Below, piece by piece: positions 1 through 7,467 of a stretch of 34,577 nt of DNA; position 1 is the stretch's first letter; every line of letters starts with the position of its first letter. The notes under the pieces are model-generated. The model searched no databases. It was not told the origin of the DNA and saw only the letters and a program-made list of their open reading frames with translations. The position numbers and the translations under genes were made by a program. The stretch is taken from contig JAFTVY010000096.1 of the NCBI GenBank assembly GCA_017465545.1, positions 1-34,577 of the forward strand, given 5' to 3'. The stretch comes from Ruminiclostridium sp. (GTDB lineage Bacteria > Bacillota > Clostridia > Oscillospirales > Ruminococcaceae).

Positions 1-6
1 ACGGGG

Positions 7-792
7 ATGCGAATTGATTATTGTAAGACTTACATTTATCTGCGTAATGATATATCAAGATGCCACTACTTCACAAACTCCTACCTTAACGATAATATTC
101 TGTACATAGATTGCTTCTCCCGCTGGTTAGACAGCTGGTGCAGGGAAACAACACAAAAAGACGTCGAGGATATAACACAGTTCAGCAAGCAAAAACGTAT
201 CCACGTGAAATATCAGGAGGGCGACGTATTCCGTTTCAGAATTGGTCGCAGACTTTACGGGTACGGCAGAATATTACTGGATTTTCACAAGCTGAGAAAA
301 TCCAAAAAGCCTTTTTGGGATATTCTGATGTGCAGACCGCTTATCTGTAGTGTATATCATATCGTAACAGACAGAAAAGACGTTTCACCCGAAGAATTAA
401 AAGCTCTCCCCTCTTTGCCGTCTGATATATTTATGGATGACTCGCTTTATTACGGGGAATTTCAGATTATCGGCAATATCCCCGTTACAGATAACGAAGA
501 TTATCCGATTATGTACGGAAACAGCATCAAAGCAGGCGAAAAAGGCGTATGCTACCAACGTGGCAAAACCTACCGCAGAATAGAAAACGAATCCGCATTA
601 TACGACGGATTTATAAATAACGGCGTAGGCTTTTATATGCATATCGATCTTGACGTACTCAGGCAATGTATAAAAGAAAATTCAAACCAGCCCTACTGGA
701 CACGATATCGGCAATGTGAAGTAGATAAAGATCTGCGCAACCCTGTACACGCCGAAAAGCTACAGAAGATAAGAGAACAGATGGGATTATAG
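7..792 (+). CDS. Imm26-like protein, possibly 5'-truncated
   Basis: A 261-residue soluble protein with no signal peptide or membrane segment. Around residues 66-90 it has the pattern KYQEGDVFRF followed by GRRLYGYGRIL, which matches the start of Imm26 (immunity protein 26) domains as I remember them: a GD-V-F/I segment, then a YGYGRI/V strand. Family members are predicted to neutralise secreted or contact-dependent toxins, but many are orphans of unknown role. The first 60 residues do not resemble the family. The ATG lies six bases from the window edge and those bases are open in frame, so the true start may be further upstream. No toxin gene is visible. The family call is from motif memory only; a plain hypothetical protein is the alternative. 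Confidence 0.5.
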   Translation: MRIDYCKTYIYLRNDISRCHYFTNSYLNDNILYIDCFSRWLDSWCRETTQKDVEDITQFSKQKRIHVKYQEGDVFRFRIGRRLYGYGRILLDFHKLRKSKKPFWDILMCRPLICSVYHIVTDRKDVSPEELKALPSLPSDIFMDDSLYYGEFQIIGNIPVTDNEDYPIMYGNSIKAGEKGVCYQRGKTYRRIENESALYDGFINNGVGFYMHIDLDVLRQCIKENSNQPYWTRYRQCEVDKDLRNPVHAEKLQKIREQMGL

Positions 793-805
793 AATATAAT
801 AAGGA

Positions 806-837
806 AGGACTGCAGAAAATCTGCAGTCCTATTTTTA
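806..837 (+). terminator. Rho-independent terminator after the Imm26-like gene
   Basis: A perfect 10-bp stem (AGGACTGCAG / CTGCAGTCCT) with an AAAAT loop is followed by ATTTTTATTT. It lies 14 bases after the stop codon at 792. Confidence 0.85.
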
Positions 838-1033
838 TTTCACTTACGTCTGACTAAGCTTCCATCTGAACCAGGCAACCTGAGATGCAGAAGAAACGAT
901 TTCGTTCTCTGCAAACATTTTTTCAATTGTTTTCACATCTGTTTTGTGATATTCGATATACTCAAGTGGCTCTCAGTCCGGGTAAGGCAAGAGAAATTAC
1001 AAAAGAAGAGATAGACAGACTTTACTAAATTAA
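838..1033. other. Gene-free interval with two possible coding remnants
   Basis: About 195 bases between two terminators hold no intact gene. On the minus strand, 960-844 is open for about 38 codons, ending VAWFRWKLSQT then stop, but stops lie immediately upstream and no start is suitable. On the plus strand, about 970-1028 encodes SPGKAREITKEEIDRLY then TAA, which looks like the C-terminal tail of a lost gene. I do not recognise either tail. The most likely reading is leftover ends of deleted genes, since both sit next to functional-looking terminators. Confidence 0.35.
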
Positions 1034-1062
1034 GCTCCGGTTTTCAACCGGAGCCATTTTTT
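1034..1062 (+). terminator. Rho-independent terminator with no intact gene before it
   Basis: A 9-bp stem GCTCCGGTT / AACCGGAGC with a three-base loop is followed by CATTTTTTATA. It follows the small plus-strand coding remnant that stops at 1028, which suggests a gene once ended here. Confidence 0.8.
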
Positions 1063-1069
1063 ATACTTA

Positions 1070-1098
1070 TTGATTTTTTTAAAAGTATGTGGTAAAAT
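1070..1098 (+). promoter_or_regulatory. Sigma-A-type promoter for the M3 peptidase gene
   Basis: TTGATT at 1070-1075 and TAAAAT at 1093-1098 are 17 bases apart. They lie about 43 bases upstream of the ATG at 1142, which is preceded by AGAGGTGATC as the ribosome binding site. Confidence 0.6.
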
Positions 1099-1141
1099 TG
1101 AAGCAGGAAAAAATTCCTATACTTTACAGAGGTGATCAGAT

Positions 1142-2875
1142 ATGATAAGAAAAATAACCGCACTTGTTCTGGTATTATCGATACTGTTGACAACTGCCTG
1201 CAGTGAAAAACCGTTTTCTGTTTATGACACTCCGAAAAAATTCAATGATCCGTTTTTATCTGAAACTAAAGATATGGATTTCTCCGATCTCAGGATAACC
1301 AACATAGACGAAAATGACACTATAAGCTCCATTAACAGAATGAAGGAGCTTTCACAGAAGGAAAACTCACTTGAGGAGCTGAAGGCTCTTTACAAAAAGA
1401 ACTATTCAGACATCAATCTGATCGAAACAAATTACACTATATCAAAGATCAGGTACGATATCGATACCCAGAATTCTTCTTTGAGTGAAGCCAACCTCAA
1501 ATACGAACAAATCTACAACAACGTATCCACATTATACGAAGAGGCTTTAAAAACCGTTCTGAGCAGTAGATACGGAGAAGAAATGAAAAAATACATCGGT
1601 GATGATGTAGCAAACAGCGTTGATACCAGAAAAATAGACATAGAACAGTTAAACGACCTTACAAATCAGGAAGCACAGCTCACTAACGAATACATGAAGC
1701 TGATTGCTACTCCTACAACGGTAACGGTAGACGGTGAACACTGGGATGAAAACAAGCTGTACGAACACATGGACGAGCTTGATGAAGATAAATATCTTGA
1801 AATATATCTCGAAATCGACAAGGCAGTAAACGAAAAGGCTGTAAAAATATATATTTCTCTTATCGAAACCCGAAAAAAACTGGCAAAGTTATTCGGATAT
1901 GATAACCCCGGCGAATTTTACTACAAAGAGGTATTCCACCGTGATTACTCTCCCGAAGAAGCACAGCTTTTCCACAAAAACGTAAAGGAGCATATTGCTC
2001 CGATCTATAACTCAGTCCCTACTATAGTACACGACGCCGTGATTGAAACCAAAGACGTATTACCGACAATTTCTGAAATCTTACCGCTTATATCCCCTGA
2101 AGTTTCGGAGATCTTCAACAAAATGGTTGAAAAAGACCTGTGCATTCTTACTGACGATATGGCAAAAAGCTATGACGGTGGATACACAACGTTCATCAGC
2201 ACCTACAGGCATCCCGTAATATACAATGCCACATACGGTAATTACAGAAGCATTACAGATACGGTACACGAATTTGGTCACTATTGCGATTATTATCTCA
2301 ACTGCACCGATTCGCCCTGTCATAGTGAAAGCAATTTTGATATTGCAGAAGTTCCTTCTATGGGGCTTGAGGTGCTGTTCTACGACTACTATGACCGTAT
2401 GTTTGAGAACTGCAATGACGAAAAGGCTCATTTTTTACGGTTTTTCCTCGGCTCTGTAGTGGACGGATGCTATATGGATGAAGCACAGCAGAAAATATAC
2501 AACTACGAAGGAGAACTTACAGCAGACGTTGTAAACGACATATTCGCCAGAACTGCCGAAGAATACGGTATGACTGACGATTCCAAAAGATATACCTGGG
2601 TATACGTTACCCATAATTTCCTGAACCCCTTCTACTATATAAGCTACGCCGCCTCCTCTATTGCTTCTCTTGAAATATGGATGACTGCGCAGACCGAAAG
2701 CAAGGAAAAGGCAATCGAAACCTATCTCAGAATACTATCCTACGGCAGTTTTGAATACGGCTATAATGAATCTATCAGGATGAATGGTCTGAAAGGCTTT
2801 ACCGACTATGATACCCTTAAAAAGATCGGTGAAAGTGTTAAAAAAGAAATCGATAAGCTGATGACGGCACAATAA
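1142..2875 (+). CDS. M3-family zinc metallopeptidase lipoprotein (oligoendopeptidase F-like)
   Basis: A 577-residue predicted lipoprotein. A basic N-terminus and hydrophobic stretch end in the lipobox LTTAC (Cys about residue 20), so it is probably tethered outside the membrane. The zinc site reads HEFGH at residues 376-380. The EVPS motif follows with Glu403, 27 residues after the first His, at the place where M3 peptidases such as thimet oligopeptidase carry the third zinc ligand in VEVPS. The long helical N-terminal half fits the M3 fold. It should hydrolyse short peptides, here probably outside the cell to feed peptide uptake. It has its own promoter and terminator, so it appears monocistronic. 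Being secreted is less usual, because most oligoendopeptidase F proteins are cytoplasmic. Confidence 0.88.
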   Translation: MIRKITALVLVLSILLTTACSEKPFSVYDTPKKFNDPFLSETKDMDFSDLRITNIDENDTISSINRMKELSQKENSLEELKALYKKNYSDINLIETNYTISKIRYDIDTQNSSLSEANLKYEQIYNNVSTLYEEALKTVLSSRYGEEMKKYIGDDVANSVDTRKIDIEQLNDLTNQEAQLTNEYMKLIATPTTVTVDGEHWDENKLYEHMDELDEDKYLEIYLEIDKAVNEKAVKIYISLIETRKKLAKLFGYDNPGEFYYKEVFHRDYSPEEAQLFHKNVKEHIAPIYNSVPTIVHDAVIETKDVLPTISEILPLISPEVSEIFNKMVEKDLCILTDDMAKSYDGGYTTFISTYRHPVIYNATYGNYRSITDTVHEFGHYCDYYLNCTDSPCHSESNFDIAEVPSMGLEVLFYDYYDRMFENCNDEKAHFLRFFLGSVVDGCYMDEAQQKIYNYEGELTADVVNDIFARTAEEYGMTDDSKRYTWVYVTHNFLNPFYYISYAASSIASLEIWMTAQTESKEKAIETYLRILSYGSFEYGYNESIRMNGLKGFTDYDTLKKIGESVKKEIDKLMTAQ

Positions 2876-2890
2876 TAAAAACAGAAGCAG

Positions 2891-2928
2891 ATCACCCGAA
2901 AGCAAACGCTCGGGTGATTTTTCTTTTT
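2891..2928 (+). terminator. Rho-independent terminator after the M3 peptidase gene
   Basis: A 9-bp stem ATCACCCGA / TCGGGTGAT with a 10-base loop is followed by TTTTTCTTTTT. It starts 16 bases after the stop at 2875. Confidence 0.85.
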
Positions 2929-2934
2929 CGGGTA

Positions 2935-2986
2935 TTGTTGACATTTCAACAAATCTATGCTATAATTCTTGTTGATGTTTCAACAA
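2935..2986 (+). promoter_or_regulatory. Paired palindromic operators for the MarR regulator
   Basis: Two copies of TTGTTGA-N4-TCAACAA lie at 2935-2952 and 2969-2986. Each is a perfect 7-bp dyad, and they start 34 bases apart. The first covers the -35 box and the second covers the expected transcription start. Size, symmetry and position just upstream of a marR gene are those of autoregulatory MarR operators; binding itself is inferred. Confidence 0.75.
2938..2966 (+). promoter_or_regulatory. Consensus sigma-A promoter of the marR-type operon
   Basis: TTGACA at 2938-2943 and TATAAT at 2961-2966 with a 17-base spacer form a perfect consensus promoter. The start of transcription is expected near 2973, inside the second operator palindrome. 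Confidence 0.85.
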
Positions 2987-3006
2987 ATGAAAAAGGAGAG
3001 TGTAAA

Positions 3007-3456
3007 ATGACCGAAAGATACGAGACCTTTACCATTCTGATAAACAGAATAAGCCGTAATATAAAGAAAATCAAAAATCTTGAAATGGCAGAATACGGGC
3101 TGAGAAGCTCTCATATCTCCTGCCTTTATTATCTTTACAAATCGAAGAATCTGACAGCCACAGAGCTTTGCGAAAAGTGTGAGGATGATAAGGCGACTAT
3201 TTCCCGTTCTCTTGATTATCTTGAAGAAAACGGCTACATAATAAGCGAAACAAAAAATGCAAAAAAATATAAAAGTCCCGTTACTCTGTCCCAGAAGGGT
3301 AAAAAGGCGGGTAAGGAAATTGCGGATAAGATAGACAAGGTGCTTGACGATATAAGCAGTGAGCTTTCCGATGAGGAGAGAACGGAATTTTACCGCTGTC
3401 TTACCGTTATCAGCAACGGTCTTGACAATATGGTAAAGAAGCTGGAGGAAAAGTAA
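3007..3456 (+). CDS. MarR-family transcriptional regulator
   Basis: A 149-residue winged-helix regulator. After an N-terminal helix come the MarR hallmarks: LRSSHISCLYYLYKS, a recognition region LTATELCEKCEDDKATISRSLDYLEENGYI (about residues 54-82), and a wing with KYKSPVTLSQKGKKAG. I chose the ATG at 3007 over an open extension back to 2914, because the extension would cross the promoter and operator palindromes and because AAAAGGAGAG sits 8 bases before 3007. The dimer most likely binds the two upstream palindromes and represses its own operon. The downstream YhhN-family gene follows after 23 bases and is probably co-transcribed. The ligand is unknown. Confidence 0.9.
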   Translation: MTERYETFTILINRISRNIKKIKNLEMAEYGLRSSHISCLYYLYKSKNLTATELCEKCEDDKATISRSLDYLEENGYIISETKNAKKYKSPVTLSQKGKKAGKEIADKIDKVLDDISSELSDEERTEFYRCLTVISNGLDNMVKKLEEK

Positions 3457-3479
3457 GATATAATTTTAAGGTGAACGAT

Positions 3480-4157
3480 ATGAAAAAGAATAAAATACTG
3501 TTTATAATAAACGTTGTTATTATTGCGGCGGTACTGATACTGAATTATTTTTATCAGAGCAACAATTTTGATTTCACTCTTAAATGTATCTGTAGCGGTG
3601 GCTTTGCCGCTCTCGGCATTCTGAATTTTCTCTATATGCTTAAAACAAAGCAGGAGAATATCCCCTTCCATCTTACCTTATGCCTTGGCATCTTCTTTGC
3701 GATGCTGGGCGATATAATATTAAATTTCAGCTTTGTTGCCGGTGCAGCGGTATTTGCCGTAGGACATATATTTTTCTTTGTGGCATATTGCTTTTTACAG
3801 AAAATCAGAAAAGCCGATATTATAATCGGTGGTGGGATATTTCTTGCAGGAACGCTTTTTCTGATACTCTGTCCCCTTCTTGAATTCGATCCGCCCTTTT
3901 TCAGAATCGTCTGCATAGTCTACGCTCTCATAATCAGTATGATGCTGGGAAAGGCTGTCGGAAACTTTATCCGCAGGAAAAATATATTTACCTTTCTTCT
4001 GGCTATAGCAAGCTTTCTGTTCTTCTTCTCCGATTTAATGCTGGTATTCGACTGGTTTATAGGGCTCTGGAGCTGGACAGACCACGCCTGCATGGGTACT
4101 TATTATCCTTCCCTTTGCATCAGCGCTATTGCTATGCTTTTTTACAAAAAAGACTAA
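3480..4157 (+). CDS. YhhN/TMEM86-family membrane protein (lysoplasmalogenase-like)
   Basis: A 225-residue integral membrane protein with about seven to eight hydrophobic helices. It carries features of the YhhN family: an acidic MLGDIIL motif after a helix, GHIFFFVAY in a following helix, and an FFFSDLML motif late in the protein. Characterised members (TMEM86B, some bacterial homologues) cleave the vinyl-ether bond of lysoplasmalogen. Plasmalogens occur in many anaerobic clostridia, so the activity is plausible but not shown. I preferred the ATG at 3480 to the GTG at 3471 because AAGGTGA (3468-3474) is then a well-spaced ribosome binding site and would otherwise overlap the start. Its position after the MarR gene suggests ligand-controlled expression. 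Confidence 0.75.
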   Translation: MKKNKILFIINVVIIAAVLILNYFYQSNNFDFTLKCICSGGFAALGILNFLYMLKTKQENIPFHLTLCLGIFFAMLGDIILNFSFVAGAAVFAVGHIFFFVAYCFLQKIRKADIIIGGGIFLAGTLFLILCPLLEFDPPFFRIVCIVYALIISMMLGKAVGNFIRRKNIFTFLLAIASFLFFFSDLMLVFDWFIGLWSWTDHACMGTYYPSLCISAIAMLFYKKD

Positions 4158-4182
4158 GAGATTTTACTTTCCATATAAAATT

Positions 4183-4210
4183 CCCGACGCTTTAATGGCG
4201 TCGGGGATTT
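4183..4210. terminator. Terminator hairpin between convergent genes
   Basis: An 8-bp stem CCCGACGC / GCGTCGGG (4183-4190 and 4198-4205) has T-rich sequence on both sides. It lies between the plus-strand gene ending at 4157 and the minus-strand gene ending at 4213, so it may serve both. Confidence 0.7.
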
Positions 4211-4212
4211 GC

Positions 4213-6462
4213 TTATTCTACGTTTTTTAAAGCCTCGGCAAGAGGTACTTTCTTTACCCTTCTGTACTGTAAAAAGGCAATTATACCGTAAGCCGCTATA
4301 CCGAGTCCGATTATCATCGGATAGATATAAAAGGGCACTACGTAAGGCATCCAGCCCGAAAATTCTGAGAACATAACTATGCATACGTATCTCATAAGTA
4401 TATCAACAATCGGCATTGTAACGATAAAGGATGCAATAACCACAATGCTTGTAGAAACTATATACAGTCCGCTTATCTCCTTATTGCTGTAGCCTAAAAT
4501 CTTGGTCATAGAAATAGAACGGGAGTTCTTTTCGATTATGATTTTTGAAAGCAGGTAAACTATAAGCATAAACATCACGATACCGAAAACGGCGAATATA
4601 TCCATCACTCCACCCATTGAACGGGTAAGCTGACGGGACATCTTATTCATATCGTCTTCTGTTATAGTTGCCGCTATCAGCATTTCGTCGATATCGGTTA
4701 TCTTATTATCGGATAAATAACCGTTGTAATAGCCTTCTTCATAATCGAAGCTATCGCAGAAGATGTCACGGCTCATATACATTGCGATAGTAACGGGAGC
4801 GTCGATGATACCCGTTATAGTGAAGGTGTATTTCTTTTCGCCGAATTCTTCCTTTAAAGTAACCGTGTCGCCCTTGCCGACTCCGTATTTTTCGGAAAAC
4901 GCAGAGGATACGCATATCTCATCCTCACCGCCGATATTTATATATTCGCCGTCAGGCTGAAGTCCGTAAATTGTAACTGATTCCTTCTTTCTTCCTTCAA
5001 AATCTGTAACAAGAGAGCCTGCACAGTATTTTTCTGCACCCTCGCACTTCGTTTCGGCAGGTGCTTTTAAAATATACTGGTAGTTGCAGATAAGACTTTC
5101 GGAAATAAGCTTGCTGCTGTTGTCAAGGAGCTTCGGAAAACCGAGTCCTAAAAGAATAATGATATTGGCAAGGAATACGCCTATAACGATAGTTACGTAG
5201 TTCGGTATATTCTGCAGTATTATACGAAGTCTGAAGCGGTGCATAAAGCCTATCTTTTTATTGAGCTTTATAGCCTTTTTCTTGCTATTCTTCTTTAAAT
5301 CCCTTCTGATGAATTTAAGGGGAGAAAGGCTGAGCTTTCTTTTAAGGATGAAGAAATTTATTATAAACATCAGGATTACGGGGATTATAGTGGTGCTTAT
5401 AAAGGCGTCTGCATTCCACATTATATCAAATAAGGGCAGGCTGTAGTTGGTATAGTAGATAGAAAGAGCGTAATCCTTGAATACCGTATATCCGAGTATA
5501 TTACCGATAAGTGCAGAAATAAAGGTTACAAGAGTCGGTATTGCAAGATAGTGCAGTATTATTTCGCTTTTCTTATAGCCTGAGGCACGGAGTGTACCTA
5601 TTACGGTAGCCTCTCTTGCTACCGTGTTGCTGGTAGTGATAGCCATAATAAAGGCTACTATCGCAATAACGATATAAAGGAACACGATAAACATTATTCT
5701 GTCCTTGCCGGTATCATCACCCACAAACTGCATTGCCTGATTTGAAAAGGCGGGGATAAAGCTTGTAACGGGTGCTTTTTCAGCAATGCTTTCAAGAAGC
5801 TCCTCGCTCATTTCCTTTGCCTTTATATCATCCTCGGGCGCTGTGTTATAAAGCCAGGAATAATTGTAATGAAGTCCCGCTTCTCCTAAAGAGTCAAAGC
5901 CTTCTTCGGTTGTCACCGCCACGCCGAATTTGATAGCGTCAAACATCATATCCGAGGGACTGCGGTATAAAGCGCTGTAGTCGGAAAAGGCAACAAGCCC
6001 TGAAATAGTAAACGCCCTTTCTCCTACCGTAAGAGTATCTCCGACCTTTAAATTATTGTTGTCGGCATACATTCTGTCTATAGCTATCTCATTATTTTCA
6101 GAAGGCATTTCGCCCTTCATAATGCTGACAAGGTTTATATCCTTACGATTCTTATAGACACGCAGGACGCTGTCAACCTCCTTCGTATCCTTTTCTATAT
6201 AAAAATTTTCATAGAGCTTTATATCACTCTCCTCAAGGGAGGATATAAGAGTTTCGTCAGCCTTTATCGCAAGCTCGAAATTGCCGTCCTCCACGTTGCA
6301 TTTATCAAAGCTCTCGGTATAGCATTTCATAAGACTGCCTGAAGCTACGCTCATACCTGAAACAAAGCCTATTACCATTATCATAAAGAGGAAGATTACC
6401 AGATACTTCGGAAACTCACTTTTAAGCTCTCTGGGTAGTCTTCTGATAAGAGGATTTCTCAT
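4213..6462 (-). CDS. FtsX-domain ABC transporter permease
   Basis: A 749-residue permease with the double-FtsX layout of macrolide-exporter/lipoprotein-type (type VII) ABC systems. One helix lies near residues 20-42, followed by an extracellular domain of about 200 residues. Helices near 256-280, 303-330 and 350-375 form the first FtsX core. A further helix near 420-445, a second extracellular domain, and three C-terminal helices (about 626-740) form the second. The first core has the sequence NTVAREATVIGTLRASGYKK, the cytoplasmic coupling segment typical of FtsX permeases. The gene starts 12 bases after its ATPase partner, so they are one transcript. Such pairs export peptides or lipids or resist antimicrobials; the substrate is unknown. 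An upstream predicted Mn2+ riboswitch would control both genes. Confidence 0.88.
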   Translation of the reverse strand: MRNPLIRRLPRELKSEFPKYLVIFLFMIMVIGFVSGMSVASGSLMKCYTESFDKCNVEDGNFELAIKADETLISSLEESDIKLYENFYIEKDTKEVDSVLRVYKNRKDINLVSIMKGEMPSENNEIAIDRMYADNNNLKVGDTLTVGERAFTISGLVAFSDYSALYRSPSDMMFDAIKFGVAVTTEEGFDSLGEAGLHYNYSWLYNTAPEDDIKAKEMSEELLESIAEKAPVTSFIPAFSNQAMQFVGDDTGKDRIMFIVFLYIVIAIVAFIMAITTSNTVAREATVIGTLRASGYKKSEIILHYLAIPTLVTFISALIGNILGYTVFKDYALSIYYTNYSLPLFDIMWNADAFISTTIIPVILMFIINFFILKRKLSLSPLKFIRRDLKKNSKKKAIKLNKKIGFMHRFRLRIILQNIPNYVTIVIGVFLANIIILLGLGFPKLLDNSSKLISESLICNYQYILKAPAETKCEGAEKYCAGSLVTDFEGRKKESVTIYGLQPDGEYINIGGEDEICVSSAFSEKYGVGKGDTVTLKEEFGEKKYTFTITGIIDAPVTIAMYMSRDIFCDSFDYEEGYYNGYLSDNKITDIDEMLIAATITEDDMNKMSRQLTRSMGGVMDIFAVFGIVMFMLIVYLLSKIIIEKNSRSISMTKILGYSNKEISGLYIVSTSIVVIASFIVTMPIVDILMRYVCIVMFSEFSGWMPYVVPFYIYPMIIGLGIAAYGIIAFLQYRRVKKVPLAEALKNVE

Positions 6463-6474
6463 TTTATTACCTCC

Positions 6475-7173
6475 TTACCAGTCAAGCTCTGAAGCGGGTA
6501 TGATTTCTTCGTTAAGATAATTCTTTCTTATCATACCGTCACGGAGCTTTATAACTCTGTGAGCCATATTCTTTATAGCGTCGTTATGGGTTACCATTAC
6601 GACTGTATTTCCGTACTTTCTGTTTACCTCCTCGATAAGCTTTAATATCTCCTTGGAGGTCTTGTAGTCAAGAGCGCCCGTAGGCTCGTCACAAAGCAGG
6701 ATATCGGGATTCTTTACTATAGCTCTGCCGATAGCGGTACGCTGCTGCTGACCGCCTGAAAGCTGATTCGGTAGCTTGTGACGATGCTCGTATAAGCCAA
6801 GCGTATTCAAAAGCTCGTCAATATCAAGAGGGTTATCACTTAAAAATGCGCCTACCTCGATATTCTCCCTGATGTTTAAATTGGGAATCAGGTTATACAT
6901 CTGGAAGATGTAGCCCAAGTGCTTTCTGCGGTAGATGGTGAGAGCCGCCTCGCTCATATCTGCGGTTCTTTCTCCGTTAATAGAAATATAACCGCTGTCC
7001 GCATTATCAATGCCTCCGATGATGTTAAGAAGAGTGGATTTTCCTGAACCCGACGGACCTAAAAGAACACATATCTCGCCCTTTTCGATGCCTATGTCGA
7101 TGCCCTTAAGCACCTCCGTTCTGCTTTCTCCTTCGCCGAAGCTCTTTTTGATTTTGCTGATTTCCAGAAACAT
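6475..7173 (-). CDS. ABC transporter ATP-binding protein (MacB/LolD type)
   Basis: A 232-residue nucleotide-binding subunit. Walker A is GPSGSGKST at residues 39-47, the signature is [14 protein letters not shown], and Walker B is ILLCDEPTGALD, whose PTGALD form is typical of MacB/LolD/FtsE-type ATPases that pair with FtsX permeases. The ATG at 7173 is preceded by AAGGAAGG at a good distance. It would hydrolyse ATP to drive the adjacent permease from the cytoplasmic face. Expression probably depends on the long leader upstream, which holds a predicted riboswitch and two terminators; the second terminator stem ends about 37 bases before the start codon. Confidence 0.92.
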   Translation of the reverse strand: MFLEISKIKKSFGEGESRTEVLKGIDIGIEKGEICVLLGPSGSGKSTLLNIIGGIDNADSGYISINGERTADMSEAALTIYRRKHLGYIFQMYNLIPNLNIRENIEVGAFLSDNPLDIDELLNTLGLYEHRHKLPNQLSGGQQQRTAIGRAIVKNPDILLCDEPTGALDYKTSKEILKLIEEVNRKYGNTVVMVTHNDAIKNMAHRVIKLRDGMIRKNYLNEEIIPASELDW

Positions 7174-7202
7174 ATCTGTTACCTTCCTTTTCTTTTAATC
7201 AA

Positions 7203-7237
7203 CAAAAAAACCGGGTACTGCATAAAGCAATCCCGGT
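7203..7237 (-). terminator. Second leader terminator before the ABC genes
   Basis: Read on the minus strand, ACCGGGATTGC and GCAGTACCCGGT pair (7227-7237 with 7211-7221, near-perfect) around a short TTTAT loop and are followed by TTTTTTTGTT. It lies between the riboswitch terminator and the ABC start codon. Its arms do not overlap the aptamer, so it may be constitutive attenuation or respond to something else. Confidence 0.75.
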
Positions 7238-7257
7238 ACTGTACCTTTTGATGAGAA

Positions 7258-7307
7258 ATAAAAAAAGACACCATGTACAGCAATAGCCTTATGCAATACA
7301 TGAGTCT
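7258..7307 (-). terminator. Riboswitch expression-platform terminator
   Basis: On the minus strand AGACTCATGTA (7307-7297) pairs, with one bulge, to TACATGGTGTCT (7277-7266), and the hairpin is followed by TTTTTTTATTT. Its 5' arm reuses the AGACTCAT bases that close the aptamer's first helix. Ligand binding would therefore keep the terminator from forming, which is the ON logic known for Mn2+ riboswitches. Confidence 0.7.
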
Positions 7308-7400
7308 CGTTATTTAAGACAAGCCAGGCATTACGCCAGGATGTTGACTTGCCACACTGTCATATCGCCCTGCGATATCCGTGCCACTACTCCCCCATCG
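7298..7400 (-). promoter_or_regulatory. Predicted yybP-ykoY (Mn2+) riboswitch aptamer
   Basis: The minus-strand leader contains GGGGAGTAG just after the expected transcript start, then a variable helix, GTCAACAT, a CCTGGC/GCCTGG hairpin, and AACGAGAC near the 3' end. These are, in order, the conserved blocks I recall for the yybP-ykoY family, which binds Mn2+ and switches on manganese exporters. A short closing helix can form between ATGG and TCAT at the two ends. The call rests on motif order and the overlapping terminator, not on a covariance-model score. A divergent cobalamin element was considered and is less likely. Confidence 0.72.
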
Positions 7401-7421
7401 GAATGTTCTGTTGTTGAGGCT

Positions 7422-7450
7422 ATTATAACCCTTAAAATCTCATTTGTCAA
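7422..7450 (-). promoter_or_regulatory. Consensus promoter of the riboswitch-ABC operon
   Basis: On the minus strand TTGACA (7450-7445) and TATAAT (7427-7422) are 17 bases apart, a perfect sigma-A promoter. The transcript would start near 7415, just before the aptamer. Confidence 0.88.
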
Positions 7451-7467
7451 CCTTATTTTCCGACTTT

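Noticed and set aside
2914-3006. N-terminal extension of the MarR regulator from an ATG at 2914
   Set aside because: It would be translated through the terminator tail, promoter and operator palindromes; the ATG at 3007 has a good ribosome binding site and gives the usual MarR length.
7298-7400. Cobalamin riboswitch as an explanation of the ABC leader
   Set aside because: AAGTCAACATCCTGGC slightly resembles a B12 box, but the upstream cobalamin core blocks are missing, whereas the GGGGAGTAG and AACGAGAC blocks fit yybP-ykoY.
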